Shown: positions 1 to 10,811, counted from the stretch's first letter. The stretch: DNA of 64,000 nt from Pyropia yezoensis (GCA_009829735.1 CM020620.1:9741794-9805793); one strand, 5' to 3'. A program made the numbers and translations. The notes: a model not told the origin generated them from the sequence alone.

Positions 1-1
1 C

Positions 2-1039
2 CTGTGCGAGGCGAAGCGTACGCTCGCCAAAGGCACAATCACCGCCGCCTTTTCCAAGTTTAACGACTTGGAGGACGAGTTTTGCGGCCGCCCTGTCGCT
101 CAGGTCTTCCCCTCCCTGGCACCCGTAGCCGAGGAGCTGGCCAATGCGGTCTTGTCGTTTGTGGCGCTGAAGGACCAGGAACTGCCGCCCGCCCTCCAGA
201 CCCGCTTCTCTGAGAAGGAGATTCGCGCGCAGGAGAAGAAGTACTGGGCCGAAGCCAAGGTGATGGAGCATAGCGATGTGATTCTATCTCTGGCCACCCG
301 CTCAATGACCCCTGACGAGCGGGCGCGGTGGAAGTCGCGGGCGTCTCCCAGCCGGGCTGCTATCCTCGGTCTTCGCACCAGCGGTGCGGAGCTCTACGCC
401 CGCTTTGAGCGGTGCCACTTGACGTTTGTGACCGAGTCGGAGGAGCTGGTGGAGGTGGCCAAGACGGAGCGTGCCAAGCTCATCGAGGCCTCCCAGGTTG
501 CCAACGGGGCTGCAGCGGACCGGGAGAACCTCTCGTCGGTCATTGAGTTGCAGCTGGCCAAGATTAAGGAAGACTCGGAGGCGGCGGCCGCCAAGGCGGC
601 GAGGAGGAAACTAGGGCCCCTGCGGGCGCTCAAGTCCCCCAAGTCTGACGCTGGGGAGGCCGCTGGCGGAAGCACCCCGGCGTCGCCCGATGGCCCTGGC
701 GCCGTTGAGGAGCTCATGTCGCCCGTATCCGAGGTGGACTCTCCAACCGCGCCCGTCGGCTCTGCGCTGACTCGGGTGCTGTCTGGACGAAAGAGCAAGC
801 CTGATGTGGCGGCGGCGGCGACGGGGCGCAAGCCCAAGGCGCCCGAAAAGTCGCGGTGGTCCCGCTCCAAGTCGACGGTCTTCATGCCAACGTCGCCCAC
901 CAACGGCGAGTTTGAGTACCTCTCCCCGCTGTCGCTGTCGAATGGTGTCCCAGAAGGTACGCCAGCGTCATCACAAGGCAAGAGGTCAAGACTGTTTGGG
1001 GGCAAGTCCAAGAAGGAGCTATCTCCAACAGCAGACTGA
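2..1039 (+). CDS. 3' part of an alpha-helical protein with a Ser/Pro-rich tail (partial)
   Basis: The frame is open from the left edge of the window to a TGA at 1037-1039, so the start lies outside. About the first 190 visible residues are rich in Leu, Glu, Lys and Ala and look helical or coiled-coil. The remaining third is low-complexity Ser/Pro/Ala/Lys and probably disordered, with basic patches ending in a Lys/Ser-rich C-terminus. The helical part has the feel of a membrane-binding BAR-type or sorting-nexin C-terminal domain (long amphipathic helices, FxxL spacing), but I see no diagnostic motif and would not name it. The codon pattern (G/C in third position) and length support a real gene. 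Function is unknown. Confidence 0.6.
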   Translation: MCEAKRTLAKGTITAAFSKFNDLEDEFCGRPVAQVFPSLAPVAEELANAVLSFVALKDQELPPALQTRFSEKEIRAQEKKYWAEAKVMEHSDVILSLATRSMTPDERARWKSRASPSRAAILGLRTSGAELYARFERCHLTFVTESEELVEVAKTERAKLIEASQVANGAAADRENLSSVIELQLAKIKEDSEAAAAKAARRKLGPLRALKSPKSDAGEAAGGSTPASPDGPGAVEELMSPVSEVDSPTAPVGSALTRVLSGRKSKPDVAAAATGRKPKAPEKSRWSRSKSTVFMPTSPTNGEFEYLSPLSLSNGVPEGTPASSQGKRSRLFGGKSKKELSPTAD

Positions 1040-1480
1040 CGGCCAGGCGGGACGGAGGAGTCACCCTGTGCTTTGCCTTTTCTCTTCTTTCTCTACACAC
1101 GCTCGACACATGGACTTCTGCTCAGCGTTGCTGGGTGCCTGCTATGGTGGCTTCATCGCCCCTTCCTCTGCTCATAAACACCACCTGGCCCCCGTTCACG
1201 GTGCCTTGCCAGTTATGGATGCGTCGAAGTCGTGGAAGAAGCAGTGAAGCAGGTAGGCGGGCGCGCAGCAATGACGTGTGACATCTATTCTTGTTTTCTT
1301 ACTTTCACCGCCAAAATTCGTTTTCGACAGAGACTGCAGCTGCGGTGCATCCACCTCGACGCACGGTGTGAATGCAAGCGTTGCGCGCACAGCAGCCATA
1401 ATGTGGCCCGCTGGCTTGTCCGCCGTCCCATCATCCTCGTTCTGTCGTGGTTGCCTGCCCCAGTCTCCGCGCCCACGGAA

Positions 1481-3878
1481 ATGGCGGCCAGTCTCTCCCC
1501 CCCGCTGTACCCTCTCCGCCGGCTTCCGCTTGAAGGCCGACCACAATATGACGCCCTCCCTGTGGGCCAGCCGGTGTTAGGTAACGCTGTTGTGGTTGGG
1601 GCGGCCTACCGGGGATTCGTCGGCAACGTTAAGACTTACGGGGCATTTGTGCGCGTGCCGCCTGGCATTGACGGCCTTTTTACCCGCGGGCCGCCTGGCA
1701 TTAACGGCCTCTTGCATGTCTGTTCCATGCGCGACGGTGACCTTTTCCACGTTGACCCGTCAACGCGCTACACAAAAGGCGACGAGGTGGTTGTCGTGGC
1801 CTAAGGCTTACGGCAAGGGCAGCTTGCGTGGGGGTTGCCCCAGAAGGGCAAGTGGGGTGTTCCTGATGTCCCAGAGTCAAGCGCAGCGTTGGAGACACAG
1901 CGGCACCAGGATGTTGCTCGGAAATGCAGGCAGCAGGTAGAGGTGAAGGGAGAGCGACGAGCTGCACACAAGCTCGTGCGCGACGCCGAGGTGGAGCGGG
2001 AGCGCGACGCCGAGCGGGAGCGAGAACGCCATGCCGAGCGGGAGCGGGAGCGTCATGCCGAGCGGGAGCGGGAGCGCCATGTCGAGTTGAAGCGGGAGCG
2101 TTACACCAAGCGGGAGCGGGAGCGGCCAGCTGAGCCGGAGCGGGAGCTCCGCGCTACTAGCGGGGCGAGCGGGACGGGGAGCGAAGTTAGGCCCGTGGGT
2201 CGGACCGTAAGCGGGACCACGGGAGGGGGCGGGGCCGCCAGTGGGACCATGGCCGTGAGTGGGACGCTGTGCGGGACCGAGTGCGTGTGAGGGACCAGAC
2301 CGGTGAGCGGGAGCGCAACCATGGGCGAGTTCGTGAATGCTCAGCAGAGAACAGTTGCCGCCCTGACGATGACCTTGCGCGGGAGCGTGTGCCTGCGCTG
2401 GTCAAGACGGCCGAGGCGGACCGTCGCGTCCGTGATGCTGGCCGACACAGCCCCCCACATGATGACCGGCACGCGGGCGGCGACCGGCAGAGGCGGGGGC
2501 TGGTGACGTCCAAAGAGCGGGAAGGTAGCCGGGGCCCTGCTGCGGCCCAGGACGCAGGCAACGGCGCGAGCGGTGACGGCCGTGTCGGGGGTAAAGACGT
2601 GGTGCGGGGGCGGGGGTCGGTCGGCGACAACGACCGGAGCAGGAGCGCCTCAGGTCGACCCCGCTCCACCGGGGGCGGTGGCTCGCCCAGCCGGGAGCCT
2701 GCTGCCAAGCGGTCGCGGGCGTCTTCACCTCCAGAGGCAGCCAGCGGCGGCCGCTTTACCACCCGGCCGTGGGCGGCTGACATCCCCCGCCGGGGAGGGT
2801 CTGGCGGGACAGCCGCATCCTTTGACAAAGGGCGGCAAGGGAAGCGCGGACGGGACAGGGAGCAGTGCGCGCTCGGCGGCGGGCCGCGCCGCGGCAGCCC
2901 CAGCCGCGGGCGGAGCCAAGAGCAACAGCTGGAGCGCAGCGGGAGCCGCGGCCGGGGGGCGGACGGCGAGGTGGCCGTGCCTCGCGAGAGCGGCCAGCCT
3001 GGGGAGCGGCTGCGGCCAGGCCGAGAGGGGGCGGCGACGAGGACCTGCCTGGCGCGGCCGCTGTCGCCATTGCCGCCGCCGCGGCCGACGCCGCCGCTGC
3101 GGCTGCAGTCGCTGCACGTATGCGCCGTGCCCGCTGGCTCTGTGGCAGACCGTGACTACGGCGCCCACCGTCGGCAGCCGCCACCGTGCCGGGCGCCCCC
3201 CCCCCCACGGCCGTTGCAGTCGGTGCTTTCGCTCGGCGGGGGGGCCACCCCCTTTAAGCCCTCACGGCTATCACTCCCGTGGCCCATCTGGCCGACACTG
3301 GGGGGGGGGGGGCGCCCCGGCCCCCGGTGGGCGCTGCCGCCGAAGACGGCACGTCGTCGTCATTGGCGTCTTGCGCGCCAGATGCCGTTGCCGTCGACGG
3401 TGTGCCCCGCGACAACGGTGGTGACGCTGGCGCGAAGGCCGCGGCGGCAGCGGCGGGGGCGCCGGTGGGTGTTGCCAACAGCCGCGGCGACGGTGACGCC
3501 GTACAAGGGGCGAGACCTCGGGGGGTGCACGGCGAAACTGGCGGCGTCGGTGGCTGCGCCGGCGGCAGCGGCAGCGGCGCCATTGGGGGTCGCGTGGCCG
3601 TGGCGGGCGACGACGGCGGCGACGGCGGCGGCGGAGCAGCGTTCGCGGCGAGCAGCGGCGGCATGGCGCTTCCCCCCCTCCCCCCCCTCGGTGGGGTACC
3701 GCCCGCGTCGCGGCGGGCCATGTCGGCCGTCCTTGCCGCCCTGGTGGCGGCCGGCACGGGGACGGGGCCGGCGCGGCTGGGCGCCGACGGGGTGGAGCGG
3801 GTGCTGCCCGACCTCAGCGGCCTCGCCGCGCTCGGCCGCTACGCACTCGACGCGTGGGTGGCGAGGGGGTTGGCGTGA
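1481..3878 (+). CDS. S1 RNA-binding domain plus Arg/Glu/Asp-rich protein, reading frame interrupted
   Basis: ATG at 1481 opens a 107-residue frame ending at TAA 1802-1804. It contains an S1 (OB-fold) RNA-binding domain: a YRGFVGNVKTYGAFV strand block, GLLHV, and GDEVVVV near the end. A PPGI(D/N)GL block is duplicated in tandem inside the domain. The expected last S1 strand (KAYGKGSLR) is present just after the stop but in another frame. Downstream comes a long RE/RD-repeat stretch: RERERHAE-type repeats about 1980-2150 in one frame, RDRVRVRDQTGERER about 2260 in a second, and an Ala-rich C-terminal part ending at 3878 in a third. A possible intron at 3118-3258 (GTATGC...TTTAAG) would join the last pieces in frame. 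S1 plus RE/RS-rich tail is the layout of splicing/ribosome-associated proteins such as ZCCHC17/pNO40, but I see no zinc knuckle. It is either a pseudogene or a gene with homopolymer errors or unrecognised introns. Confidence 0.5.
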
Positions 3879-4975
3879 TGGACCCCGGCGGCGGTTCCCC
3901 TCCGGCCTGCTCTATTGGGTGGGGTACACACCCTCACGTACCCGCCTTCATCTCGTGCCTTGCCCCCTACCCCCACCGCCCCCGCTCCCCGCTCCCGCCC
4001 TCAGCCTTTGCTTCTTCTCTCTGCCCATCAGAGGCAAACTGTGCGGCGCGGGGTCGGGACAGTTGCGCCAGGGGCGCCGGTCGGTGGGGGGATAGGAGCC
4101 AGTGGGTTAGTAGCGCCCGCGGCGGCAGCTGCAACGGCGGCATGCACGTTTGGACATTGTTGGGGGGGTCGGCAAACGGGGGGCGCGTGGCCATGTGCCG
4201 GTGCCGGAGGCCGCCGCCCCCCACCCCCACCCCCGTTCCACACGAACCACCCACCCACCCCCAATGCCGCTTCTTCCCGCGCAGCGCGCGCGTGGCAACA
4301 CCACTTGCCCGCCCACGACCGGCGTCTCGCCATCCGCCGCGGGCTGCTCCCCGCTCCCACCCCGGCCGCCGCATGCTAGCGGCGCTTTCCCCTCACCCCT
4401 CGCCCCCATCAGCCGACTGGAACGCTACGAACAAAGGGGCAGTCGCCCGTCGCCGCGCGGTTCCATCTCTGCTGGTGGAACCGAAGGGGCACACGGGGGA
4501 CACACTGTTTTGTTTCCTTCTGTTTACCCTGCCGGTAAGGACCCCGGTTGCCGGTAGCTGCTCCGAGCGTCCATTGCCCCTGTCGCTGAGGGGTCCCCCC
4601 ACGCCGCAGTGGCGACCCAGTCGCAGGCTTTCCGACGGGGCACCCCCTTCTTCAACGCCCTCACGCCCTTACTGCGACCCTCACCCCGTGGGGGAAGGCA
4701 CGTGCTTTGACCTCAACTGGGGCAGCACACCGTGGAGGCGCTTCCGCCGACCTCAACCTGCCACTCCTGGCGACCACGGCGGCCGCCGCCCCCACCGCAG
4801 GCCGCTCCGCCGGCGACAGCGGCCGCCGCCCGCACCGGCGGGCGGCAGCGCCGCACCGGCCTCAGTAGTGCTACCACTGGAAGCGGCGGCCGCAGCGGCG
4901 ACAACGGCACCTACCGCCGACGTGTGCAACAGACGCGCCACCCCCGGGAGCTCTGCCAGCGGCAGCGGCGGCAGC
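3879..4975. other. Intergenic, GC-rich low complexity
   Basis: C-rich and G-rich tracts with proline/arginine-coding frames in several registers. I see no frame with a convincing protein or a recognisable RNA. Confidence 0.5.
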
Positions 4976-5779
4976 TCAAACCCGCGGCGGCAGCGCCGCA
5001 CTGGCGTTGGAAGAGCTCCCACTGCGGCCGGTCGGCAACGGCTGCCCCGGTGACGGCGGCGGCGGCTGCTGCCGACGTTGCCATGCGGGCACGCGGTACC
5101 CATCAACAACTACCGCCTGGCATGCGGGCGCGGCGCCGCCACCGCCGTCGCCGTCGTCGTCGCTGCCATCGGCAGCGGCGGAGGTGCGCGTGTAGGCGAC
5201 GCAGTTGGTGGAGGCAGACGTTGTCTGCCGCGGCGCCACGAGAGAGGGTGCCGAGCGGAAACGAGCGAGCCAGCCGCCGCCGCGAGTGGCGTTGCTGGCG
5301 ATGGTGGTGGTGAGGGCGGCGGCACTCGACGTCACCGTCGGGCCCGTCGCCACTACTGAAGCCAGAACCAACGTGACCGTCAGCGTCGCACAGGCGATGA
5401 CGGTGCACCTCTGCTGGCGCCCGCCGGTGCCCCACGCGACGCCACCCTCTGCGGCGACGCGACGCTGCCGCAGTCGCCGTCGTCGTCGCCGCTTCTTTCC
5501 CGGAACCCTCTTTCCGTGACCGTCTGCCTCTGTCAAGCTGGCCCGCAAGGTGGCGGGTGCGGCGGGCCGGTTCACCGTCTCCCACCTCTGACCGTGTCGC
5601 GCCGTCCACGAGAATGCCCTGCTCGCCGGAGCGCCGCCGACGCGGCGTTCCGTCACACCACCACCACTTGGCCGTTTGGCAGTGGCCGACGAGCCGGCGG
5701 CGGGCGCATTAGTCCCGCCGCCGACTGCCAGCTGTGGACATGGAGACGAGAGCGAGTAAGTACTTGGCTGCAACTCCAA
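4976..5779 (-). CDS. Possible single-pass membrane protein (weak)
   Basis: An open minus-strand frame of about 267 codons with no ATG, so it would be an internal or terminal exon. It holds an Arg-rich stretch, then one clear hydrophobic segment (CTVIACATLTVTLVLASVV) followed by a Ser/Thr/Ala-rich region with an NAT glycosylation site, two isolated cysteines and an Asp/Gly-rich loop. Basic residues before and polar residues after the hydrophobic segment suit a type II membrane protein or an uncleaved signal anchor. In such GC-rich DNA long frames arise by chance, so this is only a candidate. No family is recognised. Confidence 0.25.
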   Translation of the reverse strand: MELQPSTYSLSSPCPQLAVGGGTNAPAAGSSATAKRPSGGGVTERRVGGAPASRAFSWTARHGQRWETVNRPAAPATLRASLTEADGHGKRVPGKKRRRRRRLRQRRVAAEGGVAWGTGGRQQRCTVIACATLTVTLVLASVVATGPTVTSSAAALTTTIASNATRGGGWLARFRSAPSLVAPRQTTSASTNCVAYTRTSAAADGSDDDGDGGGGAAPACQAVVVDGYRVPAWQRRQQPPPPSPGQPLPTGRSGSSSNASAALPPRV

Positions 5780-6857
5780 GCAAGGCCATTGAAGCGTCCC
5801 CCGGACCTACACGTGTCTAGTACTGGACAGCGAATCTATCTGATACACCTGGTCACCCCCCCTGCGCGATTTAACGCCGTTCGCTGTTTTTCCCCCGAAA
5901 ACGTTACCCAGAAAGTCACTCGGCGTGAGCAGCTCGGTTTGGGCAAGCGGATGAGATATTTACATATGGAGATTGTTGCGTGTAGACAGCTTCATCGCGA
6001 GGCCGATCCCTCCCCGCCGCCCGCAGCCACACATAGAGGGCCTCGACACAACGAGACACCAATCTCCTGCTCCGCTCCGGCACCGAAGTGCGCTGAGGCC
6101 ACATTCAACGGGACTGAGCTCCCGGCGGATCAATCGGCGCCCGGCAGGCCAGCCAATGGGCGCGCCCCTGGCCGACCCGCCACCCTGGTGTGGGGTTTGA
6201 GCCGGGAGGGGCGCTGCTCGGTGCGCTTGTGATGGTGTGGTGTCTTCGGAGAAGGGGGGGGGAAAGGGGCGGCCAGCGTCGGGGCGCTTCGGCCAGGGGG
6301 GGGGGGGGTGTGCTGCCAGCCGGAGAGGGGTGTGCTGCCAGCCGGAGAGGGGTGTGCTGCCTGCCGGAGAGGGGTGTGCCTGTGACAGCCGGGCTATGGC
6401 TTGGTCGTGCGAGTCCCCCTTCCCTCGTCCTCCCGTCCACCTTTGGGGGAGAGGGCCCCCCGCGTTTTGGCGGACAGGCGGCGTAAAATCGGGCCGGCCA
6501 GGTCCGCCGCCACGCGTGTACGCGCCACCTGTCTGCAGTCGGGGCCAGCAGCGTGGCCGCGAGGGGCGTCCGCGCGGGCCCGCGGGAGTGTGCGCCGGCT
6601 GGCTTTCCCCGGCTCTGACACTGACTGTGAGCACATAAGAGGCAGCGCCCGCCTCGTCTGCGCGCCGCGAACCCAGTCGTCGTCATCATCTGCACTTTCG
6701 CGTGTCCAGACCTTCTCACTGTCCACCTCCCCCTTCCTCCCCACCCGCACCCTGTTCCCCTTTTAGAATTGGTCGCGGTGAGGTCACCTCGTGTTCTCCC
6801 AAGGCATCCACCCCCGCATCCGGCCCATTTGGCTTCGTCCCTCCCATACCCAGCACC
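5780..6857. other. Intergenic / upstream region with short tandem repeat
   Basis: About 5800-6000 is relatively AT-rich. At about 6296-6395 a G-run is followed by three to four head-to-tail copies of a 22-bp unit (core tgctgccagccggagagg). The stretch about 6690-6857 is pyrimidine-rich and probably the leader of the next gene. Confidence 0.5.
6309..6395 (+). repeat. 22-bp tandem repeat, 3-4 copies
   Basis: Successive copies of gtgtgctgccagccggagag, the third with one substitution and the fourth truncated, directly after a poly-G run. Confidence 0.85.
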
Positions 6858-8618
6858 ATGGCGTTCGCTCCACTGTTGGTCCCGGGCCCCCGGTTGACGT
6901 CGGGACTGCCGGCGACGCCTGGGATGGGGACATCGGCCTTCACCCCGGCCGTCCCGTCTGCCGACAGCGCGCCCCCCGCTGGGATGGTGGCCCGCCACAA
7001 CACCCGCATGGCGGCGGCCATGAGCAACACCCCCCGGTCGGCGGCGGCGGCGCTTGCCGCCGCAGGCGGGGTGGACCCGAGCTCCTATCACGTGTTGGCG
7101 ACGCTCCGGCGCCATGTGAGTGCCCCCGCGGACGCGGCGTCGGCGGATGAGAAGCGGCTCGCCCGTCGGAACGGGGCGATCAACTGGGCGCCCAACCCCA
7201 ATGTCAAGTGCTCGACCGCCGCGGGCGGTGGCTGGTCGGGTGATGCCGCCGCCGTGGCGCGCGACACGGAGGCCAAGCGCGCCTCCTGGGCTGCTGAGAT
7301 GGCTGCCCTCCGCTCTGTGTCGAGCGTGCCCGCCACGGCCGGCACGGCTGTTGTGCGCGTCGTAACGGCGGCCGCTGCGTCGCGTCCGCACTCTGCGACG
7401 GTCGGGTCGGCCACCACGTCATGGGCCGCTCGACAGGCGCGGCTGCACCTTCACGCTGAATCGTCCGCGGCCAAGCCAACATCCCGCGAGGATGATGTCG
7501 AACCGTCTCTGACGACGGGCTCGTCCCGGATGGACAAGGCCAATGATCCCGTGGAGGTGCCCGTGTACATGGTGCCGACGGCGCCGTCCAAGACCACATC
7601 TGCACCATCGACGGCGCCTGGGGCGTCGCCGCTCGAGGCGGCAGCCGCCGCCATGACCATGCCGAGCGCCCGTCATGCCACTAGTGCGTGGACTGCTCAA
7701 CCCGCTCAGACACCTCCCCGTTCGGGCCGCGCGACCACGATGCCGGTGGCGTCGCCCGTGCCTGTGGCGGCGTCGGCAAGCTTAGTTGCTGTGCTGTCGC
7801 CGCCGACGGCGTCTTCCCCGGTCGAGACGGCGGCCGCGTTGCTGGCCACGACGGTGACGTCCCCGCTCGAGCGGGCGGCTGCGTCGCTGGCTGCGGCAGC
7901 GGCAGCGCCTTCGTCTGTCAAAGCATCTGTTGGAGGGCCAGCCCATGCGACCCACACCGCGACGACATCTCCTGCCGTTGCGACGCCTCGGCGTGTGATT
8001 GTATCTCGCAAGCCCGCGACCAAGGTGGCTGCCCCCGTATCCAAGGCAGCTGCAACCGTGGCCAAAGTGACGGCGTCCTCGCCCAAACCGGTTCAGCGCC
8101 AGGTAGTGCACGTGCGTTCTGCTTGGGGTAAGCCCCGGAAGGTGACGCCCAAGGCAGGTGCACCTCCTGCTAAGGCGGTGACCCCTCGGGTGGTGCACGT
8201 GCGCTCCGCATGGGGCCCAAGCCGCCCATCTACTGCTTCACCTCGCGTGCCCCGCGCGTCCCCCACCACTGTCAATGCGCCCGTGTCTGGGTGGGCTACC
8301 TCGGGCGCACCACTCATGCCTTCTACCTCGGCGCCATCACCAGCGCGGTCGCCGGTGTTCGCATCTGCATCGATGGTGCGGTCGGCAGCTCCTGTGGCTG
8401 GTGTCGGCAAGTCCGCGGACAAGATCGCCATGCCATCGTTTGTGACAGCAGCCGCATCGGGCACGTCTTCGCTGGGTGCCGACGCGGATAACATGGAGGC
8501 GATGCCAATTGCGCTGCGCACCTTCGTTCCCCCGGCGGTTGCGGCTGCGTTTGTGGGTGCGTGCCTGGCACTCAGCCACGCGAGCGCCGTCATTGGCGCC
8601 GGGCTTCCGCTCAACTAG
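6858..8618 (+). CDS. Low-complexity Ala/Ser/Thr/Pro protein with C-terminal hydrophobic segment
   Basis: ATG at 6858 sits in ccagcaccATGG, a good eukaryotic start context, and the frame runs 586 codons to TAG. The protein is dominated by Ala, Ser, Thr, Pro and Val and is probably mostly disordered. Two internal repeat types are visible: SP(L/V)E..AA..A blocks (about residues 255-355) and two copies of VVHVRSAWG about 30 residues apart (about 415-455). The last 35 residues contain a hydrophobic stretch (PPAVAAAFVGACLALSHASAVIGAGL) and only five polar or small residues follow, the layout of a tail-anchored membrane protein. No catalytic domain is recognised. Codon use and frame length make it a convincing gene of unknown function. 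Confidence 0.65.
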   Translation: MAFAPLLVPGPRLTSGLPATPGMGTSAFTPAVPSADSAPPAGMVARHNTRMAAAMSNTPRSAAAALAAAGGVDPSSYHVLATLRRHVSAPADAASADEKRLARRNGAINWAPNPNVKCSTAAGGGWSGDAAAVARDTEAKRASWAAEMAALRSVSSVPATAGTAVVRVVTAAAASRPHSATVGSATTSWAARQARLHLHAESSAAKPTSREDDVEPSLTTGSSRMDKANDPVEVPVYMVPTAPSKTTSAPSTAPGASPLEAAAAAMTMPSARHATSAWTAQPAQTPPRSGRATTMPVASPVPVAASASLVAVLSPPTASSPVETAAALLATTVTSPLERAAASLAAAAAAPSSVKASVGGPAHATHTATTSPAVATPRRVIVSRKPATKVAAPVSKAAATVAKVTASSPKPVQRQVVHVRSAWGKPRKVTPKAGAPPAKAVTPRVVHVRSAWGPSRPSTASPRVPRASPTTVNAPVSGWATSGAPLMPSTSAPSPARSPVFASASMVRSAAPVAGVGKSADKIAMPSFVTAAASGTSSLGADADNMEAMPIALRTFVPPAVAAAFVGACLALSHASAVIGAGLPLN

Positions 8619-9861
8619 GCGTGGAGTCAGGATGCTCATCGACCGCCTGTCCCAGAACTTCTGATCCGTTGTGCTGTCCTTGGCTGCCCTGGACGCTTCG
8701 GGTGGCTGCTCGTCGAGACGCCAGCCGCCCGTCCCCGTCTGTGGCACTTGCTTGTGCGCATCATGTGGTGTCTAGCGGCCGGCGCGCCGCGCCTGCCATC
8801 CCACCCGCCGCAGACGGGTCTTTCCCCGGCTGTGTACATGTTGCTTTGACCCGCCTCTGCTTGCTGCCTTGAACGGCGCCGGGGTCCCCGGTCCCCGCTG
8901 CGAGAGTGGCCCTGAACGTTTTTTTCTTCTCTTCCGTTGACCATCCATACGGGCCTCCCCTACTGCGGGCATGGCTGCAATGGCCCCTCGCGTCGAGGGT
9001 GACTGGCTCTTTATTTTTTCCACGTTTTTTTTCTTCTGATCCGCCACGGCTCCTGTCGCGTCTGTGTGGGACAGACCACGTGTTTGCTTGTTCTCTTTGC
9101 CACACAACGTGCCTGTGCGCGAACTCCACGGTCCTCGTACACACCCCATAGGCTCGTAGGCTCATGCCCATGAGCGTGTCGCACAACCGCCTTCGCTACG
9201 GTGGTAGGGCACAATCATACATACGCGGCCAACGCATGATCGGCGGCCATCCCCCTGGCTGGCGATTTGTCCAATGAAAACAACGAACCAAAGTACCAGA
9301 GTTTGAACAGCATAAATAGATGCCTAGCGCAAAAACTGGCATACCGCCTCCAGTGCAGCACAGAGGAAAACAACAGCAGAGACGCTCGGCGTTCTGCCGT
9401 CGCTCCGTGAAAACTGAGATCGACCGGTTTGGAAGAGTACAGAGAAAGTTTTGACGCCAGTTTCTCAGTTGATCCCAGAGTCGCCCTGGGGTTTGGTTCA
9501 GCACTTGCTTGACACTACATGGTTTTTGTCAATAAGTTGTGACTATCTCGTGGATATCTCGACCGGATAAAGAGAGCGAGATACTTCCACGCATATTAGA
9601 CTGCAGCATGGATCAGAAAACCTCTTTCCACTTGTGATAAAAAGGGGGCTTTTATCCACAACCCGTGGATATGCGCACCCCCCCTGCTGGGACGGTCAGG
9701 CCAGAGTCAGAAAGGGACTTGAAGGGAGGTGTGACATTTTTGTGTACAAAGCACAGCGCGTGTGCAGGGGTTCTATGTACCCGTGATGCTGGCTTCGCCG
9801 TCCTCCGTTGGTGCTCGCGTCGCTGCGCGTGCCGCAGCAGAGCGTTGCTCTCTCGGTCGTC
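8619..9861. other. Intergenic; 3' UTR then AT-richer non-coding DNA
   Basis: T-rich 3' UTR-like sequence to about 9150. From about 9200 to 9780 the GC content drops clearly compared with the surrounding genes. It contains the left half of an 18-bp inverted repeat (9544-9561). No coding frame is convincing. Confidence 0.5.
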
Positions 9862-10776
9862 ATGGGCACAGACGCAGCGCCTTGGGCCGAGGGCAGTGCC
9901 GGGGGCTCCTCGCCGGTTGGCTCGGCGTCCTGTGGTCCAGTGCCCGTGCTGCCAGAGACTGTGCAAAGCACTGAGGATACTGGAGATGTGCGCCCCACCC
10001 AAAAGGAGGGCAGGCTTGAGAGTGAGAGTGTGGGCGAGTTCCTACCTAGCCGAGTAAAGCACGCCCGCCCTCGGTGGACAGAGCACGACGACTACCAGGC
10101 TGTGAAAGTTGTGGTTGGCGCAGCTGCCCACGTCGCTCCATATCCCGAGGACACAAAGCGCTTCGCTGCTTCCGTGTACAGCTTCATCAAGCCCCCTCAA
10201 GCGACGCTGCGCACGGACGGCAAGAAGCTGCGGGATCGCTATTACCTACAGAAGAACCGGTTTGCTTTCGAGGACAAGAACGGGCCGCTCAAGCGAGACG
10301 GGGACCGAAACGGAGACTGGAGCGGGGACGAGGGAGGGGGCGAGGGCGGGGACGAGGGCGAGGGCGGGGACGAGGGCGAGGGCGGGGACGAGGGCGAGGA
10401 CGAAGACGGGGAGGTGACATATGGGGCAACCCGACGAGTACTGTACAGTCTTTCTCCATTGCTGTGACATCCTTTCTTGGGCACAGTGTCTAGTAACCAA
10501 TGTAGGTCGACCGACCTCTACGGTGCGATCAACGCATGTGTCAGCATTCGATCGTTGTCACCGACCAATCAGAGGGCGGAATCAAGTTACAATCGTTGGG
10601 CTTACGGTCGCCACAAAGGGTGCTCAACAATGGAGAAAGACTGTATTGGAATCAAAACCCACAACCGCAAACTCCATCAAAAAACGGACCGACAAAAACC
10701 CACTGAGCGCAGGAGTTTTCCGATCCGCTGCCAGCGTTGCTGGAGCGCAAAATGTCCACGAGATATCCACGAGATA
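9544..10776. repeat. 18-bp perfect inverted repeat flanking the SANT-like gene
   Basis: TATCTCGTGGATATCTCG at 9544-9561 is repeated as its exact reverse complement at 10759-10776. The two copies bracket the gene at 9862-10467 in an AT-richer island. At the right copy the motif is itself part of a tandem ccacgagatat repeat. Confidence 0.7.
9862..10467 (+). CDS. Myb/SANT-like DNA-binding protein with acidic tail
   Basis: ATG at 9862 gives 201 residues. After about 70 Ser/Gly/Pro-rich residues there is a compact block (about 75-155): RWTEHDDYQAV, then KRFAASVYSF, then LRDRYYLQKNRF. A leading R-W-T-x-x-(D/E) followed by spaced aromatic residues and a final K/R-rich helix matches the Myb/SANT or MADF-like trihelical fold that binds DNA. 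Such domains often occur as accessory proteins of DNA transposons. Then comes a Gly/Glu/Asp tail (repeats of GGDEGE, encoded by an 18-bp tandem repeat about 10330-10395). The gene lies in an AT-richer island bounded by an inverted repeat. DNA binding is inferred; target and role are unknown. Confidence 0.55.
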   Translation: MGTDAAPWAEGSAGGSSPVGSASCGPVPVLPETVQSTEDTGDVRPTQKEGRLESESVGEFLPSRVKHARPRWTEHDDYQAVKVVVGAAAHVAPYPEDTKRFAASVYSFIKPPQATLRTDGKKLRDRYYLQKNRFAFEDKNGPLKRDGDRNGDWSGDEGGGEGGDEGEGGDEGEGGDEGEDEDGEVTYGATRRVLYSLSPLL

Positions 10777-10811
10777 TCCACCAAACGGATCGACAAAACC
10801 CCTCTACTCTG

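Noticed and set aside
1-1039. Firm assignment of the left-edge protein as a sorting nexin/BAR protein
   Set aside because: Only a general helical pattern is visible; no PX domain or diagnostic residues lie within the window.
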